Assembly (NCBI GenBank): GCA_033297075.1
Contig: MU858298.1
Span: forward strand, 1-44,753
DNA from: Rhypophila decipiens
Taxonomy: Eukaryota; Ascomycota; Sordariomycetes; Sordariales; Naviculisporaceae
Length of the DNA: 44,753 bases
Direction of reading: 5' to 3'
In this document: in pieces, positions 33,674 through 44,330 of the stretch
How the letters are laid out: each line of letters begins with the position of its first letter
Position numbering within the stretch: the first letter of the stretch is position 1
Position numbers and translations under genes: made by a program
The notes under the pieces: generated by a model
Databases searched by the model: none
What the model was told of the DNA's origin: nothing
Seen by the model: only the letters and a program-made list of their open reading frames with translations

Positions 33674-34107
33674 TCAAAGTAACCCCTTCCTGGCCAGCTC
33701 GACTTTCCTTGCCGCCTCGCCAGCTTTGAAACCGCCCTTGGAAACACAAATCCGTTGGCCCTCTGCTAACTCGAATTTATCCTCGTGAGAAGGCCACGCG
33801 CAGGGGCAGTGATGTGGAAAGTGAACGCATGCTGTATTTTTGGAGCTAAGTGTTAGCCACTCACCCGGCTTCAAGTATTGTATGAATACGTACCAAGGGT
33901 ATCGGGACAGAGATAATGCTCGCAGTATGAGCGCTGGTAATTCTGGCGGTAATGGGCCGAGTCGGAGGGAACATTTTGTTGTTGTTGCTGTTGGTGATGG
34001 TGGCCGCCGCCGCCCCCGCCGCCAAACATTTGGTCAAAGAAGCCGAATTGGGCTGATACTGTGCTTGTGAGGGCTGCGATGAGCAGCAAGGGAAATGTTG
34101 CGCGCAT
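33674..34107 (-). CDS. lcl2: Long chronological lifespan protein 2 (LCL2) family
   Basis: Small secretory-pathway protein; the yeast homologue is linked to ER-associated degradation and lifespan. Coding is complement(join(33674..33831,33894..34107)), 123 aa; the 62-bp intron has a GTACGT donor and an ATACAG acceptor and splits the Ala codon of [12 protein letters not shown]. Residues 1-19 form a signal peptide ([19 protein letters not shown], then QFGFFDQMF). A poly-Gly/His/Gln stretch follows. The conserved core has [20 protein letters not shown], then [18 protein letters not shown], and ends [17 protein letters not shown]. Cysteines are conserved and probably disulphide bonded. Length matches the family. 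It is divergent with the bL27 gene, about 516 bp between start codons. Confidence 0.94.
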
Positions 34108-34623
34108 GTTGTCGCTTTTATTTTTTAGGTTTCTTTTTGGATTGCGTCGAGAGTTCAAGGTTGCGGGTCGATGTGGGGTTGTGGTCTGCTTTCGATACGT
34201 TGCCACTGCGAATAAGAGCAAATCGGGGAGACTGGTGAGTGTTGTAAATGTTGTGGTGGTGAATGCGACAGCGACAATGATGACACTGATTCAATTCCAT
34301 CTTGACTCGCTGGCCAATTCGGAGCTTCTTCCATGCCACTGCTGCAACTGTGCTTATCTTATCAGCAGTGCCTGCCGCTCACTGGCCCTTAGCTCCCAAC
34401 GTGGGAATGACTAAGCAGGAAAATCACGTCCCGGGCAACTCCAACGACAGGCAAAGCCAATGCAGACCCCAACACCCGAGATGGGACCATTTTGAGAAAC
34501 TTCGGTTTCGCTCATTCCTCCTACCTTCTCGCCCTCCCCGTCGGTAAAGCTCTTCCTTCCGATCCTACCGACTCAATTGACACCAGGGCAGCTCTTGTTA
34601 CGATCAAGAGCTCGAATTTCCCC
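34108..34623. promoter_or_regulatory. Shared divergent promoter region of LCL2 and mitochondrial bL27
   Basis: The 516 bp between the two start codons must carry both promoters and leaders. I see no ORF with support and no clear TATA on either side. Co-regulation is possible but not shown. Confidence 0.5.
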
Positions 34624-35815
34624 ATGCCACTTCTACAGCTGCGGCGACCCCTGCAGAGGGCGGCTGTTGCGGCCACGACGTCGACGAGTTTCGGTCTCCT
34701 TTCCGAATCGCTTGCCGCCCTGCGCATCGACGCCAATGCTGCCGTGCAAGGTCGCCGTTACGCCAGTGTCAAGTCCCAGGGTGCCTACAGACTGAAGCCC
34801 AAGAACCCGATACCAAAGAAGCTGGGTGCAAAGAAGACGGGTGGTATGTTGCGTAAACAAGCGACACGGCTCGAGGGAAGACTATCTAGCTGGGATAGTT
34901 CGCTGATCAAATCCACAAAATCTAGACCAGTTCGTATTACCAGGGAATATAATCTATAAACAACGCGGCACGATATGGCACGCCGGCGAGAACACGATCC
35001 TCGGACGAGACCACACGATCCACGCCGCCGTTACGGGCTACGTCAAGTACTACCGCGACCCCCAACGCCACCCCAAGCGCCAGTACATCGGCGTGGTCTT
35101 TGACAAGGAGGACAAGCTCCCATATCCTCCCGGCATGCCGCGCAAGCGCAAGCTCGGTATGGTCGCCCAACGCATCGCCCCCGAGCCCGCTCCCAAGGAC
35201 AACATCGGCCCAAGCGGCATCCCGCTCACGGTAACTCGAGTCACGGAAATTGAACCCGAGGCGGCAGATTCCAAAAAGACGGCTTCCAGACCGACTGCCA
35301 TTCTCCCCTCCACGACCCCGGCTCTCCCCAAGAAGGAACTCACAGGCGGCAGCGTCGTCATCGCCGCTCTGATCAAAGAGAAACTAGCCGCCCGACGAGC
35401 CCACAACGCGGCCGCAAGGCAGAACCGTCTGGAGAAAGAAGCCGAGCTCCGCCAGCGCCAGGCCACGCGAATCTTCCGTCTACAGAAGGACTACAGCTAC
35501 CGGGAGACCAACTGGGAGATTGGTCGTCTTGTGGGAGACCCGGGTGTCGTGCAAGGGACGGAAAAGGTTGGATCACGCAAGGCTAAGCTTCGGTATAAGC
35601 GGAAGAGGGACAACAAGAAGCTGTTGACGATCAAGATGAATGCGCTTGCCCGTGCTGCGAGACGGGAGGAGTATCTTGGGCGGGTCAAGGCCAAGAGGGC
35701 GATTCGGCAGGCGGAGAGGCTTGAGATGTTGGCTAAGGAGAAAGCTGCTGTTGAGACGGCGAGGAAGGCTGATCGGGAGGCAGAGACTGATTCTAAGAAT
35801 AAGCTGAAGAAATAG
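34624..35815 (+). CDS. MRP7: Mitochondrial large-subunit ribosomal protein bL27m
   Basis: Component of the mitochondrial 54S/large ribosomal subunit near the peptidyl transferase centre. Coding is join(34624..34843,34926..35815), 369 aa; the 82-bp intron (GTATGT donor, ATCTAG acceptor) splits the Asp codon of GGDQFVLPG. Residues 1-48 are Arg/Ala/Ser-rich without acids until late, a mitochondrial presequence. The bL27 domain runs from about 48 to 135: YASVKSQGAYRLKPKNPIPK, KKTGGDQFVLPGNIIYKQRG, TIWHAGENTILGRDHTIHA and VTGYVKYY. As in the yeast protein (371 aa), a long basic, partly coiled-coil C-terminal extension follows, ending in Lys/Arg/Glu-rich helices. An upstream in-frame extension lacks an ATG in good position, so 34624 is used. 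Confidence 0.96.
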
Positions 35816-36654
35816 GTTGTTTATATGGGTACGGGATGTTTATTTTGAGACAGTATAGCAGCGGTGGTCGATTTTTTTTGGGACAAGTTGGCTGTTGATG
35901 ATGGTCCATCGGCCGTGTAGAAATATTGTCATATATACAATTTACTCTTGTACATCTAAGGCGAGCGCCTTCAGAATTCGGTTTAGTGGCTTAATATATG
36001 GACTTTGGACCACTGATTATTAATGTGAGTGCGCCCTTGCTTTTACCTCTGCCATGCTTGCTCTGGAGATGAGCTGACAATCACAGTTCGGGCTCACTAA
36101 AGGACATTTCTGTCCGATGTCTTGATGTCAGGACAGGACTCGGAAATTTTGATCTCGTCCGCAAAGCTCAGTCAACTGCCGCCTCGTCCACATGTCACTG
36201 GAACCTGTTACTGCGAATCAGCGTCAAAATATGGGGCCTGATGGGCGAGTTACCCATGGAATAATTGAGACAATATGTAATGCTGTTGATTTTGAACAGT
36301 CCGCAACAAGTTATCAGCCGGCTTCACTAGGTATGATGGGTCGCACCTTCCTCTCTATCTGCGGGTGGCCCAGATCTTTCACTGGGTCATAAGGTACCTT
36401 CCTCCTGTCCGTCTTCAACTAGCACCTTCCTCCTGAACAGGCGCCTTCTATTTGGTCCGAAACCATGTGCACAGTCGCATGGCAACCGAACTTTTGTTGT
36501 TTTCCCTACTATTTGAACTCCCGACCCGACCGCGATTTGTACTTCCTGCAACTTCTTTAGTTCTAGACGTCGCGATTCATCTCAGGCCTTCATCTTGACA
36601 ATTTTCTTGCTCTGCCCTTCTACACCCTCTTTCTTACACCTCACAGCTTGCAGA
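35816..36654. other. Intergenic region bL27m to cupin-like gene
   Basis: About 0.84 kb with a T-rich 3' flank at its left and a pyrimidine-rich leader at its right. No gene is supported. Confidence 0.5.
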
Positions 36655-37989
36655 ATGTCAATGAGGAAGCCTCCCGAGGGAGCACTTTTCTACGACACGG
36701 AGGATGAGCCGTTGAGTGCAAGGCGCTCCCGAGCCACCCGCGCACTCGCGGCCCCAAACACAGCAGTCACATCTCAAAAGTTCTGGGACTACCTTGCCCA
36801 GTTCATGCCCGGACAGGCATCCATCCCTGATCGCGTTGCGACATCTGGGATTTGGTTCACTCCCATCAAGCGAGAGCTGCCCAAATCTTGGAAGCTCCAC
36901 CTCGGCACGGGCAGACCGCCAGAAAAGGCTCTGTTCATTCTGTTGGCCTTCCTCTGTGGGGAAGAGCAGCACGTCCCTTGCGACTATTGCAGCGGCAATG
37001 ACAGATACGGCGTTGCCAACGCTTACGGCCTTCCCTCGAAAGGTTATCCCTTTGAACTTTGTGTTGTGGTTGCTGAGGAGCACGCCTGGGTTATCGACCG
37101 GTTCTTCCCCTCCGCCGATGAGGACTTGGAAACGAGAACAGCTTGCTGCAACCGACTTTCCCGATCGTACCCTACTCTGACGAGAAGAGCATCCACAAGA
37201 CGCTCGAGGTCACCCCCGACACGGGGTTCCAGGATTAACCTCACTCCAACCCGTAACAGGAAAAGCCCCAAGCGCGACATTGCGGACGAAGAACCTCTCA
37301 CTTCCTTCCACGATGTTCCTGGTCAGATGGAAAAGATGAACAAAACACCAAATCACAGCTTGGATAGCGACAACTCCAGGTTCGGAGTTGAACTTACGCC
37401 AGCCACCCCATGTCGTCCACCTCGTTCTTCACGGCTGGATAGCACGAGCGCCCCGAGGACCACACAAATATTCCGAGCCACGATTGTAAAGATGCCAGAC
37501 CGAGCAGACAACCCGCCGATGGCGACGTGGGAGTTAGCCCCAGGGCAAGTCCAGGCCCCCGACACGTCGGAAAGTAAGTGCAAGCATCCTACCTTCTACA
37601 CGCAATCCCTTTACCCGCTCCAGCCCAGCTTGCCCTTGGCGCTATGTCTTCTTCACAGTCCCATATGCTAACCTGAGTTGACAGTCATTGCCCTCTCGGG
37701 ACCGTACCTTAGCCAGCGAACAGATGTCCGAATCTGGGACGACACAGACTTCCGCGTTTTCCACGTGACTCCCGGTCACGATCTGAGACTTGACCCCGAC
37801 ATGCATAAGCGAAGAATCATCGCCGTGGCAAATGGAATCGTCCACGTCAGGATTCAGGGCGGCGAGGAGTTTCAGCTTGGAAGTAGCGGCATTTGCAAGA
37901 TCAAGCCTGGTATGCGGTGTGTGCTTCTGAACAAGCAATATGCTGGAGCTGTTCTGCATATATTCACCATCCCCGGCTGTGAGATGTAG
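36655..37989 (+). CDS. Protein with Cys-rich N-terminal region and C-terminal cupin-like domain
   Basis: Function unknown. Coding is join(36655..37573,37685..37989), 407 aa. The 111-bp intron has a GTAAGT donor, a GCTAAC branch and a GACAG acceptor, and joins DTSE to IIALSGPYLSQ in frame. Residues about 40-140 look folded (FWDYLAQFMPGQ, IWFTPIKRELPKSWKLHLG) and contain C101, CxxC at 109-112 (CDYC) and FELCVVV with C136, followed by ACCN near 160. This spacing recalls small Cys-pattern domains of unknown function in fungi (DUF3716-like), but I am not certain. Residues about 170-300 are basic and Ser/Thr/Pro-rich. The C-terminal 100 residues have a jelly-roll pattern (RRIIAVANGIVHVRIQGG, then LGSSGICKIKPGMRCVLLN, then AVLHIFTIPG), resembling the dimerising cupin of CENP-C/Mif2-type proteins. 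No metal-binding His pair is seen. Confidence 0.75.
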
Positions 37990-38093
37990 CGTGGGAATTA
38001 TTCACTATCGTGGCTGGGTAATGGTGCAAGTTGCTGCACTGGATGGATCGTGAAATCGTGGGATCATGGATCTGTGGGAGTTGAGTATCTGGT

Positions 38094-38130
38094 GTTGGAT
38101 TACGTTGTTGGATTACGTTGTTGGATTATA
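38094..38130 (+). repeat. 13-bp tandem repeat, 2.8 copies
   Basis: GTTGGATTACGTT at 38094-38106 is repeated at 38107-38119, with a partial third copy to 38130, just after the 3' end of the cupin-like gene. Confidence 0.9.
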
Positions 38131-41100
38131 CAAGCTTGATCGAGAAATGGGATGTGGAATCAGAGTTCGAGGCCATCAAGTACTATGTACAGTTGATCGC
38201 AGGGACGCATAAAGGAGAGAGAGTTGAAACGGCTGTCAATTCAGAGTTACTAGCGTATGGCAAATGTCTACAACTCTTGTTACACAATTTGGCATTGAGG
38301 TTTGCGCCCCAGCTTTCGCTCTGGAGTCTGGTTGGGCTTTTGTTGTTTGTTTTTCTTCTTGTTAGGTTGTTTCTTTACCATGTGTGCGAAACTCGGAATC
38401 CTGCATAGTCGCCACTTGCAGTTGTCTGCACATGAAGGTGCTGGCTCATGATGTGATCGTGATGTCCGTCTTGTGTGCTCAAGCTAATGCGCGTAGCTAG
38501 CCTGCACTTTGGATGCCTCAGGCAAAGCGGATGATTCCAAGAGAACGTATACAAATACCTAATGTGTCCTCGCCAGAGAACAGATTTCTTCTCATCACTC
38601 AACATTTCTTAGCTCTTTTCCACAATTCCACTCAGCATCAAGTCTATTTCATGGACCATAACCAATAATCCCCTTTCACCCCTTCCACCCCTTTACCCTA
38701 GTTTACTTCTCTTCCTAATTTTGAGTCAGTCACCCATGTCACCCTTTACCTTGTTGGACATCTTGATCACCATTACTTTGTTTCTGTGGTTTAACTTGCC
38801 TGCTGATTTCTATTCCATGACAAAACACCTATATATACCTCTTGCCATTCAGAACATGCCCTATTGCTGGGCATGATGGTATCCCTGACACCCGTAACAC
38901 CTGAAACTGATTCCATCATGTCTTCCTGGGCTTGACCACGGCGCATTCGACAGCAGCCTCCTCCTTCCGATAGAACATTCCTGCTCGGTAATCAAGGCAC
39001 TCCACTCAAATATTTTCTACATCCAGTACATGTACTGAAGCTACACACTTGAAGGCTCCAATACGTTGGTGAGCTCATCCTTGGTAGCAAGTTACACCCT
39101 CGCCTGGTTACTGATGCCAGTCACAGTTTTCTGACCGTCCGCTTTACGACTTTGATTCTTCTCACGGCCCAGTTTATGGCGGCGGCGCAACCAGATCAAG
39201 TTGCGTCGCACTCCATTGCCGATACATCGGTCCCGCAGAGGCTACCGTGCGGCTAGTTACCTCCTTTGACAGGCAATAACCGCAATCATCCGTCGCATTA
39301 TTGAGAATGGCATGCTTTCCTTGCTTAAGTTATACGACACACACCAGTCTTGTTTCCTGGCACCGCCCTCCGCTTTATACATACACTCGACTCCATCCGA
39401 GAACGAGGGAGTCTTGGAATTCTGAAAGACAACCATACGGCGAAAATATACCAGCCAAGCGGTTCAAGAACTAGGATGAATCGAGAACTTACTCAATGAA
39501 CTGGGATTCGTCGAGAGATTTAGCCTCGACCAGGGAGAATTCTTGAGGAGGAACGGACAGTGCTTCTGCTATCCGAATGGCAAGGAAACCAGAATATCAC
39601 GCCACCCATCACGATTATAGATTTCCTACGACCTTGGAAGGCATACTCTGTATCTATACTGTTGAAGTTGGGCCCACGGGTGTGCTGGAGGGGTGTAATT
39701 TGGGGGAAAGGGGCGAAAAGGGCGAAAGGGGCGAAACTGGGCTGTACCCCATACATGGAAGAGACCTGATGTGGGGAATGTGAAAGTATGCTTGGGATTT
39801 GGGACAACTGAAATGAAAGACGTGAAGCACGGGGCAGGGCATAAAGACAGGCGGTGACACTTCCACCATGAAACAGAAATACAAAATATCATAAACGATG
39901 GCTGTATCAGAAAATGATAAATCCCAGTTGCATCAGGAACTGCCTCCAAAGATGGGAAGTGTACAGACTATACTGGAAACGTGGATCAGAGTATCGTCGG
40001 CGAATAATAGGGCCACTTTGAGTGGCAGGTGTACACTGTGAAGGTTTGCCATTCATTCTTTGTTCTCCACAGACGTGATTGCTCATTGGTGATACTCAAA
40101 GATCGGATGGTGCAAACATGACCTCGTTCGAGTAGCACAAAGGTTGGTGACATCTTGAAGTTGGACCAACTCGACAAATTCATTTATACAGTCCTATGGT
40201 ATATGGTACGACGCCGTTACACTGGTCCAAGCTCAGCGGAATGGAAAGCGAGGAGACTGGAATTTTTCATGGTCATCATCTCATTGAGCTCTTGACATGA
40301 TCCTGGGGATGCAGACATTCTTGTTAGCCATACTCCGTATATGCATGGACCACTCGGCTCCTCTTTGATGGCGATAGATCTGGACCTGGTTACCAAAAGT
40401 ACATTCATCAGATCCCAGCATGAACTGTTGGCGGCTTTTGTGGAGATACTGTGCGCACAAACTCGGGCGGACGATGGATTCTGCTGGTAAACCCGGTTTC
40501 CTATTCTTTCTAGCAATTTGCATTAACCCGTCACCTCGTACGCTCCCATTGCGAGGGATTTACAGATTCTATCCACGCTTAGACTGCCATAAGGCTGCTT
40601 GTGTCTGGCGGGCTCCATGGACATTCAGGGGTAGTCAACAACAGGTTGCAGGAGCGACCGATCAAGAGGCTGGGTGATAAGTACACTACCGGCCCATGGT
40701 AACAATAAATGGCCGGAATTTAGCAGTGATTTGCAAGGGATTCCGGCCAATTTTTTTAACTTTCTTTTTTACCATGGCTGACTACCACACCGTGAGTGAT
40801 TCATTCCGTAACCACTACCAAAATGGATGGGATGATATAGACTGCCTCTTGCCCATCATTTAGCATTCCTATACCCAATATTACCAGGCAAAGACTTTAT
40901 ACTTCGGTCCCATTACTAACTTCAGCCCCATCGCCACAAAATCCAGCATCATCTTTCCTTGCCAGGTCAATGCGTCTGCAATGGGTCATGGGAGGGTTCA
41001 AACTTTGCGTTGTGAAATGGCTGGAAAAGAAAAGTTAAAATAACAGTGGCGCTAGACTCGGATCAAAACTTTGCTCGTCAGTGAAAACCTTCCTCCCTTT

Positions 41101-41355
41101 TCCAACTTCCTTGCCCATCAGCGGGAAACAAGCACCAGTCATATTGGTCACGCCCGAGCTATATATTCGCTACTCGCAACCTAGTACCCCCTTTCCTTCC
41201 CCATCCTTATAGCCACCTACCACATCTGAGCTGTCTACCTCCCCCTTGGATATCGTTTTGACACCTACCCATTTTCTATATAATTTGCTTCTCCCTTTCC
41301 ATACACAACGTACCCGACAGCATATACCTAGGGACCTAACAAACAGGCACCAGTC

Positions 41356-41370
41356 AAGGCATTTATTCAA
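41356..41370 (+). repeat. Single 15-bp match to the 22-bp repeat family
   Basis: AAGGCATTTATTCAA at 41356-41370 is identical over 15 bases to a unit of array 1. It lies 20-34 bp upstream of the F-box/ankyrin ATG, thus in its presumed leader. Confidence 0.6.
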
Positions 41371-41389
41371 CCCACTCCGGCCCTCTGAG

Positions 41390-44030
41390 ATGCCGTCGCT
41401 TCAAGATCTGCCGGTCGAACTTGGCCAGAAGATCGCCCCCCACCTCAACAACGAGGACCTCCTAATCTTGTCCCTGACAAGCAAGACGTTCCTCGTCTTC
41501 ACCGAATATGAGTGGATGAAAAGAGTCAAGGCGCGATGGGCAAATGGCAAAGAAGTCTTCTTCCGCGTTTGCGAAACCGGAGCCATTCTGGCGGCTGCAG
41601 AGCTCGTCACCAAGGCCAACGCGGAGTCGCGGACCCCAATACGGGCCTTGCAACTACATGTATGCTATTGTGAATGGGGATCAGGGCGGACCTCGATCCT
41701 TCAGCGCAGCCATACGTCTACCCTCGGCTGGGGTCCGATGTGGAGGTCATATCTGCCGATAGCTTTTGTCTCGACCGGAGGACTCTCATGACCATTAGCT
41801 GCCTTGTCAACTTCAATGGCAGGGCCGATAGCGTCGCTGCCTCGGACCATTTCTGCTGCACACGAATGTTGTTTCCACTTCATGTTGCAGCAGCGTTTGG
41901 ACAAGTCAAAATAGTCGACTTCTTGCTTCGCAACGGAGCGTACCCAGACGCACCGTGTGTCGGAACCCCCATTCCCAGGAATATCCAGGCGGTTTACGAC
42001 AGGACCGACCCGCCCCATCCGGAACAGACAGAACTGATGATATCCCCGCTGTACCTTGCAATTATCAACAAGCACCCCGCAGTCGCCGACTTGCTGATCC
42101 GGTCTGGGGCATCGCTGAATCTCCTCTACCACGAAGGGACAGAAGGCTCGCGGGTCGTGACACCCTTCCACCTCGCCGTCGGCGTGGAGGGAACGGAGAT
42201 GGTCAACTTCTTGATAGAGCGAGGCCTTTACAGTCTCGATGAGGTCAACTATGCTGGACTGCCGCCAATTTGGATTGCATACCTCAACAAGAACTGGGAG
42301 GCTGTCGACCTCCTTGTTCGTCTCGGCGCGAATATCAATCACGACATAGCCCGCGGCTTTACGCCACTAGCCCACGCACTTTTCATCGATAAATATGAGG
42401 CAGTGAAAAAGCTAATAGCTGCAGGAGCTGACAAGCACATTCCATTTGTGGAAGCCCCCGAGTCATTCCGATTCCATCCATGGTGGAAATGTGACCTCGG
42501 GTCAGCCGGCGAGTCGACTCCCTTGGAGCCTTTGGATTTTTGGATCAACAACAAGTTCTGTAATCCATCTGCGGCTCCGAGGTACATCGGCGCGACCGAA
42601 GATTGCGAATTTATAGCCTGGCTGGTGGCCAACAACGAGGGACTCTTTTGGAAACACACTTCTGGATCTGTGCCTCATGGACATTGACCTTGACGCGTAT
42701 CTGTGTGTTTCCAAGTACACTCCACATAGCAAGGCCCACTTCGCACAGTACTGTTCTGTTGACGGGGTCATGAAGAGCTTTGCTTGGACGCGAGCAAGGT
42801 CTGAAATTGATGCAGATGGCACTATTTGGGAGCTTTTCGTGAGACAATGTCTCGAGATTTTGTTGGCTCTTGGACTGACAACTGAGTCTGAAATTACACA
42901 CCACCCGGACTTCAGCAGACTCTTGTGCGAGTCTCTCAAGAACGGAAGGACAAGGTCGGTGGAGCTTTCAGAGTTCCTTATTGGACTCAAACCCCCCGTC
43001 TCTCAACTAATGACGCCTTGTGACGGGAAAACGCCCTTTCAGCATGCCATAGCGGCAAGCCCATCGCTAGTGGAGCTTCTTCTCGCTGCTGGGGTGAATC
43101 CCGACCTTGTCCCGGAAGGTGCAATGCCAGTCCTTCCCATCGTTCAGGCACTTCACACGCCGCCCACCAGAGAGACAGAGTATGCCCGCACGCTCGAGAC
43201 GCTGGTCAGAAGAGGTGCGGATGTCCACATTGACGGGTCCGACAGCTCAAACCCAATCATCGAGGCCATCAACGCCATGAACCCTGACCGTCAAAACCCT
43301 CACTGGAAGCACAAGGGATATCATAGTTTCAGCAACTCCCACGGAGACTACTGGCTGCAATTGGAACACTACTGGCGGCAATTGGAACACATGCTCGTCT
43401 ACCACCCCCTCACAGAGTGCAGCGCCGGTCTGGAACAAAGATACATCAGAGCAGCCTGCGAGGGCAGCCACCCTATAGCGCTCAGACTCCTCCTCATCTA
43501 TGGAGCCGATCCCGATTGCATCCTCGAAGACGGCCACACACCACTAATGTACCTCCTCACCAGAATGTTCAATGGCAAACGGACGTGGGAGAGTTGTTTT
43601 CCCCAGATCAAACAACTCATCACCTTTGGCGCAACTCTAGACAAGATCTCTGGACCGAACGACGGCTCGGACCCAGCTTCACCCAGGGGTTACTTGAAGC
43701 AATTGATCAGGCAAATTTTATACGACGATCCAGCCAGCCTCACCGACCGGTATAGCTGCCGCCACTATTTATTCCGACATGGATCCGACGACTATGGTGC
43801 CCATTGAGCAGGATCTTACAGAGGAGGAGCATGAGCGCGTCTGGGCCAGTTGTAACGAGATCAAACCCTACTGCGGATATGACGATTTCGAAGTTATTGC
43901 CGAGGGCTGGGGTGGTCTGTGGGCTCGCTGTATTACTAGGCTGCTTGGCTTGGACTTGACTGCGGAAGATGTCGAGAGTCATCGAGAAGATAGAGAGCTG
44001 GATAGCTGTACGTTTAGGGGTATATTTTAG
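41390..44030 (+). pseudogene. F-box/ankyrin-repeat gene broken by frameshifts
   Basis: From ATG 41390 the protein starts with an F-box-like segment (LQDLPVELGQKIAPHLNNED, LLILSLTSKTFLVF). Ankyrin repeats follow in other frames: LFPLHVAAAFGQVKIVDFLL, SPLYLAIINKHPAVADLLI, PFHLAVGVEGTEMVNFLI, GFTPLAHALFIDKYEAVKKL, and later PFQHAIAASPSLVELLL and IALRLLLIYGADPDCILEDG. Such proteins are candidate ubiquitin-ligase adaptors with a variable recognition surface. The frame changes near 41650-41710, where a 50-bp GTATGC...GCAG intron or an indel are both possible. It changes again at the TTTT run 42646-42649, where dropping one T gives NNEGLFGNTLLDLCLMDID without a break. A third change is near 43785-43800, after which EQDLTEEEHERVW continues to a stop at 44028-44030. 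Without that last step coding ends at 43807. Decay is the simplest reading; base errors are the alternative. Confidence 0.7.
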
Positions 44031-44033
44031 TAT

Positions 44034-44330
44034 GTCAACGGATCTGTTCTAGCTAGTTGAGGTATATCCTCCAGCCGTGGGGGCAATCATTTCTAGCTAG
44101 CTTGAGCAGTTATTCTAACTACCGAAGGCATGTACTCTAGCCTGTCAACATGAAGGTATTTATTGCAGCCTAGTCATAGCATGTTTATACCTAACCAGGA
44201 ACTATTCCAGTCCGTTGAGGCATCTTTTTCAGTCCAGGCCCAGCATTTATTCCGGCCAGTCACGGCATTTAACCCAGCCAGCAAGGCCTCTATTCCAGTC
44301 CAACCAGGGTATCTATTCTGTGTAATCGGG
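44034..44330 (+). repeat. 22-bp tandem array 3 (degenerate)
   Basis: About 13 diverged units of 20-28 bp, for example GGTATTTATTGCAGCCTAGT, GCATTTATTCCGGCCAGTCA, GGCATTTAACCCAGCCAGCA and GGTATCTATTCTGTGTAAT. The shared skeleton GGYATTTATTCNAGC matches arrays 1 and 2. It starts directly after the last F-box/ankyrin frame and is the most diverged of the three arrays. Confidence 0.8.

Larger units (their letters stand above)
37990..41389. other. Gene-poor interval of about 3.4 kb
   Basis: No supportable gene. A 13-bp direct repeat (GTTGGATTACGTT, 2.8 copies) lies at 38094-38130 and a (GGGCGAAA)-like run near 39709-39736. Frames here are short and motif-free. Confidence 0.5.
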
